The translations under genes and the position numbers were made by a program. This document shows positions 1-12,720 of a stretch of 64,000 nucleotides of DNA, one piece after another (the stretch's first letter is position 1; each line of letters starts with the position of its first letter). The notes beneath the pieces are model-generated. The model searched no databases. It saw only the letters and a program-made list of their open reading frames with translations, and was not told the DNA's origin. Origin of the DNA: Sipunculus nudus (taxonomy: Eukaryota > Annelida > Sipuncula > Golfingiida > Sipunculidae); contig CM049308.1 of NCBI GenBank assembly GCA_026874595.1, positions 35,334,027 through 35,398,026 of the forward strand, written 5' to 3'.

Positions 1-262
1 AGCCGAGACCTTGCAGTCAATGTTCACCATTAAATCTGAATATCAAAGCGCCAGCAAATTCTATCGAGCAGATGATAAATCGCACTGATTAAGATGGACT
101 TAATTATTTTTGTTTGAAGTTCATTTGTTTGTGTCAATCTTTGAGATCCGTAGTACTTCATTGCCTGAATATACAATTCGAAGACGCACATACATACACA
201 AGAGCATAGGTGCCTTGTGCTCCATTGCACGTGACAGCTCACACACAACTCACACATAAAAA

Positions 263-1719
263 CACAAGGCCTACAAGCCTAATGCGAACCTGTGCAATGG
301 AATATACACCAGGTATAATGCTTCAATACTGGACTATTACCTTTCAAGTATATGTATAATATGTATATGAACAATGCAAGTACTAAACATTTTGAACAAG
401 AACAAATTACAAAAACATCACTGCTAAAATTCTCGCATGGGTGCACACAACACAAAAATGACTGTAGGTGGCACCGCCAGTCTTGTATACGACGACACTA
501 TCAGAGATGTTTACACATGCCTAATTTCAGGCTGATATATGAAATCCCTCTGGAGAAATAAGCAGGCACATATAGCGTGCAAAAAACATTGGAGGTGGCG
601 CCACCGGTCTTAAGAACGAGAGAGCCATCAAAGACGCAAAGACGGGTCAAAATATCAGGACAATACATCAAACTTCTCTAGAGTTTGATGCACTGGGCTA
701 CCAGACTTAGGTGATAAAAGCAGTTGCCCCGAGTGAACTGTGACAAATTGCTGGCTACTGCACTGAGTAAACCCTTGACCTGCACCTGGCAGCACTGTGT
801 GAACTCCCGACATAATCTGACACAGTTAGCAGTCTGCCAAAGCTTTAAATAGATCCAGACTGTCTTTTGGCCTGTTGCAAAATCTGAAATAGTTGGCAAG
901 CTGCCAAGCTATTCAAAGATTAAGACACAATCTGGGCCGATTGGTCAATCTGTTTACACCTACTGGTGTAGGTGGCGCCACAAAAACTGCAATTTCAAAT
1001 ATGAGTCACTTGACCAACACAAAATTTGGTGATGCTCGCTCCTATTGTTTCTGAGATTGTTATGTCAGTATGCTTACTTGCCAAATGACTAATTTTAGTT
1101 CCTGTAACTCGGCCAAAATTCATCGAACCAAAACCATTTGAACAAAATTGAGAGAGCTGCTCTCTGGGATCTTTTCAGTGAAATATTGGACCATTTGTCT
1201 GAGTGATTTCAGAGAAGAAATTTTCAAAGTGTTTTTAGCTTTTCCCGTAAAATGTTTGTGAATGCAGGTGGCGCCACAAAACGTTCAATCCCACAACATT
1301 TGATATGTGACAGATGTTTGCATAAAATTTGGGGATGATAGCTCCTGTTAATCCTGGGAAATTATGGGTTAATGTACTGATGACCAAAGACCCTTGCTCA
1401 GAAAAGGTCGATGCAGGTGGCGCCAACGATACCATCATTTCAAATATGACTCATGTGACCAACGTTTGCATAAAATTTGGTGATAATAGCTCAAGCAGTT
1501 TCTGATATTGTAATTTTAGTATCATTTTTCGCCAAATGACCATGTTCAGCTTACTGTAACTCGGCCAAAATTCACTGAACTGGAACCATTCGAACAAATT
1601 TAAGAAAGATTGTTTCAGGGATTACTTCTGCAAAATATTGAATAATTTACTTTGAAATTTTCGCAGAAAAAGATTTTTTCAGCTTTTCCTTATAAAATCT
1701 AAGTAAATGTAGATTGCTA
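263..1719. repeat. Dispersed repeat R, left part
   Basis: It is closely similar to 56086-57900 (shared 'GCCTAATGCGAACCTGTGCA', 'GTTGCCCCGAGTGAACTGTG', 'AATTTGGTGATGATAGCTC'). It contains several GGTGGCGCCAC motifs. There is no plausible gene. Its right end continues at 4179 after a nested insertion. Confidence 0.75.
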
Positions 1720-4178
1720 AACAAGTGACCCATGGGTCATGGCGCTCAGCTAACTGACATGATGACAGTATGTTCTTGCACAGACAACTAATTAAGGTTA
1801 TGAAGGTGGCATCATCGTTCATGCATATTAGCATATTAGCATATCATCAAATTTGATGACACTCCACCCAGCCTTTCCTGAGGAATTTGGAAATTTTAGT
1901 GTATTTTGCATTATTTTTGGGTGCTCAAACATACCCCAAAACTCCAGGAATATAGGTCACAGTGACCCAATTTCAGATTTCTGGTGAGAACTTTTAAGTA
2001 GCTCTCAGGATGTCAAGTGAGAAGATTCTGGGTCAAATGGTTATGATTGGTTCCCTACTTTGCATCAAATTTTCAATTTTCTGGGGGGTGCTTATACGCC
2101 CCATAGCTCAGAGAATATAAGTAACAGAGGCCTAATTTCAGGTTTCCAAGGAAATTTTTCACGGACCTCCCTGGATGTCAAGTTCGAAGATTCTAGGACC
2201 AATGGTTACGATTTGTGCCCTGTTAACGGACAACCGCATCTTTAAAGGTCTCTCTCAAAAATAGAGAATAAAATGTGTTAAAATTCGAAAAAAAAATCCA
2301 GGTGGCGCAATCAGTCTACAGGAACTGACGAAACACTTCTTGATCAATATGCATGCAAATAATCATGATGATGATTGGTTGTTCAGATACTGGACCTTGT
2401 ATCAATTTTTTCAAATTATTCTTAATTTTCCATAACTCAGAGAATATGGGTAACAGAGACCTAATTTCAGGTGTCTAAAGAGAATGTTTGAGGACTTCTC
2501 AGGATGTCATGTTAGAAGATTCTAGGTCCAATAATTATGACTTGTGTCCTGCTTTGGTATCAAATTTTCAATAATTCTGAGGGGTATTTATAAGCCCCAT
2601 AGCTCGAAGAAAATGGGAAACAGAGACTTTATTTCAGGTTTTCAAGGAGATTTCTCATAGACCTCGCTGGATATAAAGTGAGAAGATTCCAGGTCCAAGG
2701 GTTACAATTTGTGCCATGGTAACAGACGCCTCAAATATAAAGAAGGTTGCAAATATAAAGATATAAATGTGTAAAAATTCGAAGAAAAAATTCTAAAGGA
2801 ACAAATAAAACAGTCCATGATGAATATGCATGCAAAGAATCATGGCCATCAATGCACTAGTTTGTCAGATACTAGAGCTTTTTTATCAACTTTTCCATTA
2901 TATTGGAGGGTACTTTGAAGCCCCATTAAGCTCAGAGGTTATGGGTCACAGAGAAAAAATGTCAGGTTTCAAAGGAGACCCTTCATGGGCCTCCCTTCAT
3001 GTCAAGACAAAAGATTCTAGATCCAGTCATTACGATTTATGCCCCGTTAACAGATGAACGCATCTTTAAAGGTCTCAAAAATAGAGGAAAAAAAAATCGT
3101 AAAAAAAATGAAAAAATGAAGGTGGCGTCAGCAGTCTGCAGAAACTGATAAAACACTCCTTGATCAATACCCTTGCAAAGAATTATGGTGATCAATGAAT
3201 TATTTGTTCAGATTCTTGAGCTTTTGTATCAAATTTTCCATTATTCTGGGGGGTACTTCAAAGCCTCATAGCTCAAAGGTTTTAGGTAACAGAGACCTAA
3301 TTTTAGGTTTCCAAGGAGACATTTCATAGGCCTCCCTGCATGTTGAGATAGAAGATTCTAGGTCCAGTCATTACGATTTGTGCCCTGTTAAGAGATGATC
3401 GCATCTTTTAAGGTCTCAAAAATAGAAAAAATCATAAAAAATAGAAAAATATACAGGTAGCGCCACCAGTTTGCAGAAACTGATGAAATACTCTATGATC
3501 AATATCCATGCAAAGAATGATGGGGATCAATGCATTAGTTGTTCAGTATTTGAGCTTTTGTATCAAATTTTCCATTATTCTGGGGAGAGGGGGGGGGGGG
3601 GGGGGTACTTCGGAGCCCCATAGCTCAAAGAATATGGGTAGCAGAGACCTAATTTCAGGTTTCCAAGGAGATCTTTCATCTGCCTCCCTGCATGTTGAGA
3701 TAGAAGATTCGAGGTCCAGTCATTACGATTTGTGCCCTGTAAAGAGATGATCGCATCTTTTAAGGTCTCAAAAATATAAAAATCATAAAAAATAGAAAAA
3801 TATACAGGTGGCGCCACCAGTTTGCAGAAACTGATGAAATAATCCATGATCAATATCCATGCAAAGAATGATGGGGATCAATGCATTAGTTGTTCAGTAT
3901 TTGAGCTTTTGTATCAAATATTCCATTATTCTGGGGGTGGGGGGGGGGGGGGGTACTTCGGAGCCCCATAGCTCGAAGAATGTGGGTAACAGACCTAATT
4001 TCAGGTTTCCAAGGAGATCTTTCATGGACCTCTCTTGATGTAAATTAAGAAGATTCCAGGTCTAGCTGTTACGATTTGTGCCTGGTTAACGGACGGACAG
4101 ACGGACAGCTAGACGGACGACGGACAATGAGTGATTGCCATAGCTCAGATGATAACAGTCAGCTGAGCTTAAAAACCA
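1720..4178. mobile_element. Nested repeat element with about 340-bp internal tandem units
   Basis: It opens with AACAAGTGACCCATGGGTCA and closes near CAGTCAGCTGAGCTTAAAAAC. Inside, units of about 340 bp recur (starts near 2300, 2780, 3119, 3457, 3806), each with a GGTGGCGCCACC-type motif, 'GATCAATATGCATGCAAAG', 'CCCCATAGCTC' and 'TTTCAGGTTTCCAAGGAGA'. There are poly-G runs at 3588-3606 and 3937-3952. Short ORFs here are repeat artefacts. Confidence 0.75.
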
Positions 4179-4336
4179 AGCAAAATCTGAGTTATTTAGA
4201 TGACTGATTTTTTGCATAAAGTTTGCTGGTGCTAGCTCCTGCCGTTTTCGAGATAGTATGGGTTAACGAACAGTCGAAGGACGACGCAAGACGGACGACG
4301 CCGTTCCATCGCATAAGCTCACACGTTCGCTAAAGC
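4179..4336. repeat. Dispersed repeat R, right end
   Basis: It resumes repeat R after the insertion: 'TTTTTTGCATAAAGTTTGCT', 'GATAGTATGGGTTAACG', then a GACGGACGACGCC-rich end and CATCGCATAAGCTCAC. It is the same terminus as 59815. Confidence 0.75.
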
Positions 4337-5335
4337 CGAAACGAATCCACAAGGTTGTTTAGTTACAATTCAGTTGTTACGGAACCTAATATCAACAGAT
4401 CACGTATACGTGACGAACATAAACTTTGTCATGGAGATAAAAAAAATCAGATTCTGTAACGCTAAGCAGCGTGAAACGTCTAGGGGAATGAATAAAGAAG
4501 TCAGTGGTTTTTAGTTAACAAATAACTAAAATTTATTCTTAAAACAACCCTTACTCTACAATACACTAAGTCAATACAATTACACAGTACAACAGCAGTA
4601 TAACAGCAACTCAATATAATCACACAGCATAATAAACAAAATGCACAGTACCTAAATACCACCACTGTCACAGCGACAAGTCCTTTAAAGTGTATAAGCC
4701 CGGATGAACAGTTCACACAAATCTTGTCAGAGAATAACAGTCCAATGTAATCACAAAATCAATCTACCGTAATCCAAAGTGAAATCCCGGCAGTGATCCG
4801 AAAGGCAAGCTGAAGACTATATAAAATCCGTCATAAAATTTAGAAGAAAATCTATAATTGCCGCACTTATCGGAAAAGGTCCACAACTGACTTACACGCT
4901 TCTGTGTCCGCTGGAATATTTCTCTCCTCTTCTCTTGGCTTTAAAACACAGCCCCTTATTTGTAACTTTCATCTCAAGCCCAGAACGTTCCCGTTCTCGA
5001 ATAATCCAAAGAACCTAACATGAAACACAGTACACACGCGTTACAGAAAACATCTATAAAAACATCGCTGCGTTTCTACACATCAGGGTCCACACGTGAG
5101 CCGGCCGGCTCGGCCAGGCGAGAAAGCCCAAGACTAGCATGTGCTGTTTACACGTCAGAACCCACGCGTGGGCCGGGCTATGCCGTCATGGCAACGGCCA
5201 ATGCTAGCGCTGCTCATACACAAACAATAGAAGAGACATCTGTAACACAATGAAGGGGTTGCAATTAAATGCGTATTTTTTATGCATTTCACCCGTTCTA
5301 ATACATGTGGTATTTGAAGCTGAGAGCTCACATAC
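4337..5335. other. No gene recognised; part of the gene A intron or flank
   Basis: AT-rich until about 5000, then a GC-richer patch (5080-5230) with CACGTG- and GGCCGGC-type sequence and a CCAAT. No exon 5 counterpart of gene B is visible. Confidence 0.5.
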
Positions 5336-5420
5336 CAGCCGATGATGTAATCTCTCGCTACATAAATCTGATCAGCTACTGGTACCCGGAATCTCACCAG
5401 TCCGTCTAGGCCTCCTAGTG
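5336..5420 (-). CDS. Gene A exon 4: Cys module, part 3
   Basis: The acceptor is CTTTCAG|CA and the donor GGCTG|GTATGT. It encodes VRFRVPVADQIYVARDYIIG. It is open and phased. I find no exon 5 equivalent between 1 and 5335, although in B that exon is only about 150 bp away. The rest of gene A is therefore lost, separated by repeat-expanded intron, or beyond the left edge. Confidence 0.82.
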
Positions 5421-6122
5421 CTGAAAGCGGAAACACAAAATAAACTAGAAATCATTCTATCCCTGATATCACCATTATCTCGACCAAGACGATGACCGTT
5501 GCAAAGGGCAAAGGTATCTTTGACTATGATTGAATAAAAAAAAACAATCATCTCACTCAAGTTATAAGTGAACTTTATTAAATCAAATTTTGCCTGATCC
5601 GGTCAATGTTTTGATAGCATATTTGGAGAAGTTTCAACTATCTTTAAAGTTGACAGGCGATTCCGGACGAGTTTTAAACTGCCACTACCTTGCCAGCAGT
5701 TGATCAAATTAAATTTGATTTATTGCAGGATTAAATTATAACAAGTATATCACAGCAGCGACCTATCAGTAAAATTATGGTCCATTGTGATTATAAGTGG
5801 ATATTAATAACCTTTGAAACTTTTATCATTGTTTAATTAATAAAATGTATCCTTTCATATTATAATTGCCATATGAAAATGAATACGGCAACTACTTTTT
5901 CCCGATGGTGATTTAGATCAGATTATAAAGTTGATATCCAACAAAAAGCAATATACGCGGTAGAAGACACACTCTAAATGAATAAGGGGCAAAATTTAGA
6001 CATGATCAAGAATCTTGTCCAAGGGATAACCCTTCCATAATATCAAACTCCGATAAGTCGGTTGGGTACGCTGACCTTTTTATAGTTATAATCAATGAGA
6101 AAAAAAGGTGTTAGGGTCTCAC

Positions 6123-6246
6123 CTGAACAGAGTGCAGGAGGCAGAGTATTTCGACCAACCAGATTGTATGAATTAACTCCAAGTCTCCTCCAGACCTGAA
6201 ACTCTACTTGCTCGCAATTCCCCCCATCAGCGAAGAATCTCCATTC
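6123..6246 (-). CDS. Gene A exon 3: Cys module, part 2
   Basis: The acceptor is CATTAG|GAATGG (same as B) and the donor TTCAG|GTGAGA. It reads EWRFFADGGNC, then FQVWRRLGVNSYNLVGRN and LPPALC. Both Cys, the VW pair and the LVG-x-N are kept relative to B; the total identity is only about 45 percent by eye. Confidence 0.83.
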
Positions 6247-6336
6247 CTAATGGTCAAAGAATGGGTACTTGACATCGCTGGACAAATGTTATTGACAATT
6301 CGTTTCTTTATCGTTGAATGAATAAAGAAATTATTT

Positions 6337-6395
<59 letters not shown>

Positions 6396-6436
6396 CTGGA
6401 AAAAAGGCAAGTTAACAGGAAGAACTATAACCGTAC

Positions 6437-6558
6437 CTCTATTCGACCCTGACAGCTGGCGCCGCCATGTTCTTCAATTAAAAAAATGTCGTCACCTGTC
6501 AGCCGATTCGGCCTGCTAACGGCGGCCTGTCCGGTCGCAATCGATGTTGCCGGGCATG
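6437..6558 (-). CDS. Gene A exon 2: Cys module, part 1
   Basis: The acceptor is TTGCAG|CA and the donor GAG|GTACGG. It begins ACPATSIATGQ and ends HGGASCQGRIE; the middle (about 20 residues) is unlike gene B. It is one codon shorter than B exon 2, open, and in phase with exon 1. Confidence 0.82.
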
Positions 6559-7248
6559 CTGCAATACAAATACGTAACGAAGTTGGAGAATATTCCAAAA
6601 TTACAACAGGAGTGATGAATTCCTATGGTTTACATATCAATTCACCTTTCCATGAACTTTATGTGACCTTAATCGCATATTCATTCAATTGACCTGTCAA
6701 CCACAGCTCAAATGCTCCGCCCTTTTTAACCTAATTATTATAATGACCCCCAAAAACGCTCCTACACAGAAGGTCTTCAATGCCCATGATAGCGAGAGCA
6801 GCTTACAACATGATAATGACGTCACAAAAGTCGATGACTTATGAGGTCGCATTGACTAACGTCATCAACTGGTAACACTGTCCTGCATTGTTTAATGTAT
6901 CGCAGTCATGTGAACTGTGTTGCAATATTTTGGATTATTAGTCTCATACTAATTACATGCCAGGTAAGGCATTATTTTTCACGCGGTAGTCAGAGGAATA
7001 GCTCCTGCAATCTCTTGCCTAGATCTTTTATTGTGTCTTTGTATAAAAAGAATATCCCGGTAAACATGCCGACATGGGTACAGGTACATACTATAGTCCA
7101 TTTCACCAATTTTAAAGTGTTAATTTCCATAAAATCAACTAATAGAGAACTATCTTTCAGATAGATCCTTTACTGTTAAAAACGCTATACCCAAATATTT
7201 TTGAAGTATCCTTTGAAAACGGAAATACCATAAGGTTCTATTTTAAGA

Positions 7249-7308
<60 letters not shown>

Positions 7309-7339
7309 AATATAATATGAAAAACCATTAATTATTATA

Positions 7340-7830
7340 CACATGACGATGCTTACGAGGTTAGGCAGAAACTTCCACACGGCATTACTACTTAATCTGA
7401 GTGTTTTTTATAAGTTATTTATCAATCTTGAAAAAAAAATGCAACCATTATCTTCCAGTCTTATTCTACGGAGACTTTCGACCTTAACATCACAACATTT
7501 GACCAGCCCATCACAGAGTCTAACAATATTTCCTATACCTAGTCCTACTTGGGATTAATGCTCAATGAATACCAAACATAGACTGATCACGTAGAACAAG
7601 TACTCAAAAAGCTTAATTTCCTCTGAAGTAGGTAACCCCGCTATGTGTACTGATATATTCCACGAGACACCTCGTTGAAAATATCCTGATTTTGCAACAA
7701 ATGACTATGGCCTCACAATCTGGGGGAACTCGCTTTCTTCAAGTCTAATCGTCATACAAAGACTTGAAAACAGAGCCGCTCGTATTGTAAGTCACATTTT
7801 GAGTGCACTGTATATTACGTTTCATGGCAC
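7340..7830 (+). pseudogene. LINE (non-LTR) reverse transcriptase 3' fragment
   Basis: Broken plus-strand frames spell the end of a jockey/CR1-like reverse transcriptase. Near 7545-7620 they give LGLMLNEYQT, TDHVEQVLKKLNFL. Near 7700-7790 they give YGLTIWGNSLSSSLIVIQRL followed by ENRAARIV, the usual 'YG-x-x-x-WG ... Q-x-x-Q-N-R-A-A-R' C-terminal signature. Stops and frameshifts are present. It lies antisense in intron 1 of gene A. Confidence 0.7.
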
Positions 7831-8132
7831 AGTTATATGTTTTCATGCATGTTTAAAATAATATCTTGTTACACATGATTTTACCTTGTTCCAATTGTTT
7901 TTCCCAACAGGGCCCTGCATGTAGGAGATCGGTCAATCTTGTCTGAACGGTAAATGGATTACCTTGTATAAATATGTTTAAATAAAAAAAATACTGTACA
8001 GCTTAGAGTTTATCGTTTCTCATCAGCCGTGCATGTTTTAGAGATAAATGATGAATTGTTGAGGTGATTACTTGGAAAACCGATAGCTGAGAAAGAAGGA
8101 CATACTCAAGATATGTGCCATATGAATGAATG

Positions 8133-8165
<33 letters not shown>

Positions 8166-8194
8166 AATATATATATATATATTTATTGATCTTG

Positions 8195-8226
<32 letters not shown>

Positions 8227-9365
8227 TATATTGATCTTGTATCCTGTGTCAGTTTTGAGAGTGTGTAAAATTTTGCACATGATTTCGATAAATATATTTG
8301 ATTGCATCAGCTTGTATATCATTTTTACACTAATTATACTAATATACTATACTTACTATACCTTAAGTACTTTTGTGTGGTAATATACCGAATAACTTTA
8401 CCCGATTCAGGTAAAGGCTTAACCGAAAAGAATTAATTCCGCATTAGACTTTAATTCTAAAAACGATATGCATGTTAATGCGACTTGTTAATTCCAGTTA
8501 TTGTTGGCAGGATATATTATGGGTTGTTGTCATTAAGAAACGCTTGTCAAGTTGATTAAGCGCAATTTCATTTTCTATTCAGGTGGTTTGACAACATGCC
8601 TCAAGGCTTGTGACCACTGTGTCATGATTATGTCACCAGGACAATCCCATTCCTAGAGTGCACGCCCAGCCTGCATGTCTAAACGACCATTATTATCTGG
8701 CATCACGTTTACGTCAGATTCACACATAGGTAAACTCATCTGAAGACTGTATATTTGTTTCGTTTTATAATATATTTACACATATATGACTATATGACAT
8801 TTATCGATATAGGGCTGACCCAGCACCGAAAAAATGTGATTTACACGTGCGTGACTTGTGTTGTGCAATGTGACCGGAGCTCTGAAATAAATGATAATTT
8901 CTATACCATAATTTTAGAGACTCAATTTTCCAAAATATAATTCTAAGTCTGTCATATTCATCATAAATATCATATGCTACAAGGCATGTTCAACTCTCGT
9001 TTACATTGAGAAATTTCTTTCTCTTTGGTTAATTAAATTTAGCAATTTATTGGTTAGGCTTTTTCTTCTTAAAATTCTCGTCACACATCAAAACTTTATC
9101 ATTTTTTCTGACCCATCTGTCATCAAATATATTTAAAATTAAATATATTGCCTGTTAGTTCAGAAGTTTAGTACGAGCAACAGATATGGAGAACGCATGA
9201 TACACGTTCCATTAAATGTAAAATACCCGGGGTAACAGGTATAAACTCTACATAAGTAAACATATTTGATGCGTTTCCTTGACTTCGGGCGAGTGTTCGA
9301 ATTTGTTCGTGAATGAGACATGACACAACATGACATAATATGAGTATCATAAATATCATCCTCAC

Positions 9366-9447
9366 CTTGCCCTTGTACCTGTGACAGGCAGACGATAGCC
9401 ACCAGCAGAAGACACACCAGCCCTTCCCGAAACGCTAATCCTTCCAT
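9366..9447 (-). CDS. Gene A exon 1: signal peptide (cadherin paralog)
   Basis: It encodes the same 27-residue signal exon as gene B with one change (V to I at residue 18). It has the same donor, CAAG|GTGAGG, and the same end phase. The upstream and nearby intron DNA is also closely alike. It is the first exon of a tandem paralog of the cadherin gene. Confidence 0.85.
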
Positions 9448-10715
9448 TTTTAATACTTACATATTCACCAGCTCCGAAATGGTAAAGACTGTCCTAAATT
9501 CCGTTGGTAACTACCTGGTACTCTTGATGTCGTTAAGATTAGGTAAATCCCAACCCTCTGCCGAAAATAAAACACGTTTTTGCGTCAGCTTAATCGTGTC
9601 CTCTCACAAACAGATCCGGTAAATACTGCGGCGATGTTATTACAGTGTGATGGCTGTGGTTTATATCGGGCCTGGTGCCGCTTGCCCTAAGGTTATCTGT
9701 TGTTCAGGTATGGTTGAGAGTTCACGACAGGCTGAGTATTTACCTTGTGGACATTTGTAAATGTACAGCTATCGTTACACCCGTATCATTCCTTTTTCGC
9801 CCTGTATCCTCGCCGCAGTCGGCTCCGACCTGACGCTGGGGAACCTTCACTTCCTCGGGTATGATCAAAAGGAAATATTTTAAAATTATGTACGTCTGAA
9901 CTATCACAGGTGTTATTAATTATAATAAATAAGAGGCGAACTAAGGTGAATTATTTGTATCAAATTTGTACGGACTAATATTTGCTATTTTGAACATGAC
10001 AGTTTTTCATCACTTAATTTAGTCTCATAGGGACTAAGGGTTGTTAAACAAATAAGTAAGGTTACCGAGCTGTTGGGTCTGAACTTAATTGTAGGCTAAT
10101 CTTGAACGACACTTAATACTGTTAATAAGTCGCACGCCCCTAAATTAATACATATGTAAACCTGATTTGGCTTACGAACAAAGTTAATGGGTACTTCAGT
10201 CTGGCACAGTAGCGGGTCGCGGAGCGCTGCTACTGGAGTGATGACAGGTGTCAGTAATATTATTGATCAAACTGTCGACACTCGAGCAAAAGAGGGATTT
10301 TGTATATGATCAACCAAGGCTAACTGTGGTAACATAACGCCCGGCCTTGTATTTTTTAATCAAAGCGAATCTGGGGGAGCCAGTGTAAGCCGGTAGGCTG
10401 AAACAGGTTTTAAATTTAAGAAATTAAAAGTATTTATAGAGTGTTCATTACATTTTTAGACAACTGAAACATTTGATGAGTGTTACTGTTATTACAAGCT
10501 TTTTTTTTGTAGAGGTTTCAAGTAAATATCCGTATGTGGATCAGAGTAAAAGGGATGTATTTTATCAAGGGTGAAATAATAGGGGTGGTCCGGGAGTTTG
10601 CCTCCCCCCACCCCCCTTTCGGCAAACAATTTAAGGGGTTTAATCCATTTTTGCAGCCGTGATCTCTCTTTTCCGGACAGACGAACCTTGTTAGGTTTTC
10701 TTATAAGTCTCCCCA
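9448..10715 (-). promoter_or_regulatory. Upstream DNA of gene A, duplicated with gene B upstream
   Basis: This stretch aligns by eye along nearly its whole length with 54311-55650. Shared blocks include the sequence before the start codon, the 'GGGCCTGGTGCCGCTTGCCC' block (9668-9687 region) and the 'AGTCGCACGCCCC' block. It presumably contains the promoter and 5' UTR. No TATA box or start site can be assigned. Confidence 0.6.
9457..9462 (-). promoter_or_regulatory. Start-stop upstream ORF (ATG TAA) of gene A
   Basis: It is the same element as in gene B: ATATGTAAGTATTAAAA directly before the coding ATG. The upstream context differs (AAT instead of ACC before the ATG). Confidence 0.45.
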
Positions 10716-10919
10716 GTTTGCCCCCCGCCCCCCATCCCCTTTTTCAAAATCCTGGATCCGACCCTGGATATCATTATCAAGTTATTGTGAAAAAAATAAT
10801 TAATAATAGTTGCACAACATGAAGTCAAACGAAACCTATCCATATAATTCCCGCTCTAAACTCCAAAATAATTTGCCAGTCTAACAATGAAGGAAAATGC
10901 ATTAAAAATATAAAAAATA

Positions 10920-12720
10920 AAGGTGGCGCCACCCATTTTCAGGAACTGAAGAAATCAATCAAAATCAATAAACACACTCGGTTTCGGGACACTTAATGAA
11001 ATCACAGCTGAGAAACTGCTATAACAGCTGTCATTTGATGGTCTAAAAAATGGTGAAAATTAGAAAATATACAGGTGGCGCCACCACCTTTCGGGGACTG
11101 ACAACACTATCCATGGTCAATATTTAAGGCAGCATTCATGACAATCCATCTAATAATTATCAAGATATTCGAGGTTTTGTATCAAATTTTTGATTATGCT
11201 TGGGGGTATTTTCGAGCAACATTGCTCGACGGATATAGGTCACAGTGACTTAATTTCATGTTTCCTAGGAGATTTTTTATGAACCTACCTGGATATTCAG
11301 TATGTGCCCTGCTAAGGGACGGACGACGGACAAAGCGCCATTCCTATACCTCACTTACCTTTCAGACAGCTGAGCTAAAGATTGAAAAATGTTCGTAAAA
11401 AGAAGAAAAAGTACCGGTGGCGCCATCACTTTCGGGAACTGACAAAACTATTCATGTTCAATATTAAAGGCAACATTCATGACAATCCATCCCCAATTAT
11501 CAAGATATTGGAGGTTTTGTATCAAATCTTTTATTGTTCTGGGGAGAACTTACGCCCCATAGCTCGGAGCATTTTGGTCCCAGGGACTTAATTTCAGTTT
11601 TCCAAGGACATTTTTTGAAGACTCTTAGATTTTCAGTCACAGGCTTATATGGTCAGCGGTTACGATTTGTGGCCTGCTCACGGACGGCTCGACGGCCGGA
11701 CGGACGACGGACAAAGGGCCATACCTAAACCTCAGATGACGTACATCACTGCAGGTTTCCAAGGACATCTATTAAGAACGTCTAATAAAACTTTCATGTT
11801 CTTAGCCTTTACCCTTACAATTTGAGGCCTGCTAATAGCTGGCCAGATGGAAAGACTAACAAATGGGCATACAGACAGATAGATGGCTGATGAACGGCCA
11901 TCACTATACCTCAGTTGAATTTCAAATGGCTAAATAAAAAAAATGATTCCTGTAATTTTGCGGTCTGTATTCAAGATGGATTTCACGTGGCCGCATTAAA
12001 AATATGATTGCAATAATTTGACGGTCTCAAACATGTCATGTGACCTTGCCCTTTGACCTCATGACCCAAAAACAAACAGGGTCTTTCTTTAGTGGTAGGC
12101 CGTGTGAATTGTCAAGTTTGAAATCTATGTCAATCCAATCTGGAGTTATCATCTGGAAACAGATTTGTTTGGATGGACGTCAGGAATGCGAACAGACGAA
12201 CAGACAGACAAACATACAGGGAAAATACCATAGAGCATCCACTTGTGATCAATAAACTCACCAGGATATTGGACACTAGATAGAATCACAGCAGAGAAAC
12301 TGACATGATTGTTGTCATTTTATAGTAAAATGAAAATTGAAATATTTTTGTAAAAGTAAGAAAGAGATACAGGTGGCGCCACCACTCTTCGGGAACTGAC
12401 AAAAACTATTCATGGTCATTATTCAAGGCAACATTCATGACAATCCATCCCTTAATTATCAAGATATTCGAGGTTTTGTATTTTTTTTTATAAATCGGGG
12501 GGAGGGGTTAATTAGTAAGTACTACTTATAAGCCCCATGGTTCAGAGCATGTAGGTCATAGTGACCTAATTCCAGCTTTCCGAGGAGATATTTTATGGAC
12601 CTCGCTAGATTTTTACTTACTTGCTTCTGGGGTCAGCGGCTACGATTTTTGCTCTGCTAAAAAACGCCCAGGCGAAGCGCCATACCTTTACCTCAGATTA
12701 CTTACAGTCCTGAGCTAAAA
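10920..12720. repeat. GGTGGCGCCACC-type repeat units
   Basis: Units of about 330 bp (motifs at about 10922, 11074, 11416, 12372) share 'GGGAACTGACAAAACTATTC', 'GACAATCCATC', 'GATATTCGAGGTTTTGTAT' and GACGGACGACGGACAAAG ends. They are related to the tandem units at 2300-4080. No gene. A (CA)-rich stretch follows at 12735-12800. Confidence 0.75.

Noticed and set aside
1-4300. Several 60-90 codon ORFs with shared 'SASLHVEIEDSRSSHYDLCPV' type ends
   Set aside because: The shared peptides come from the about 340-bp tandem units; frames are short and break between units.
10560-10760. Poly-C/G 'GGTCCGGG' patch, a possible TIR element like that at 33212
   Set aside because: No matching inverted end was found; it is best explained as part of the duplicated upstream DNA shared with 55510-55640.
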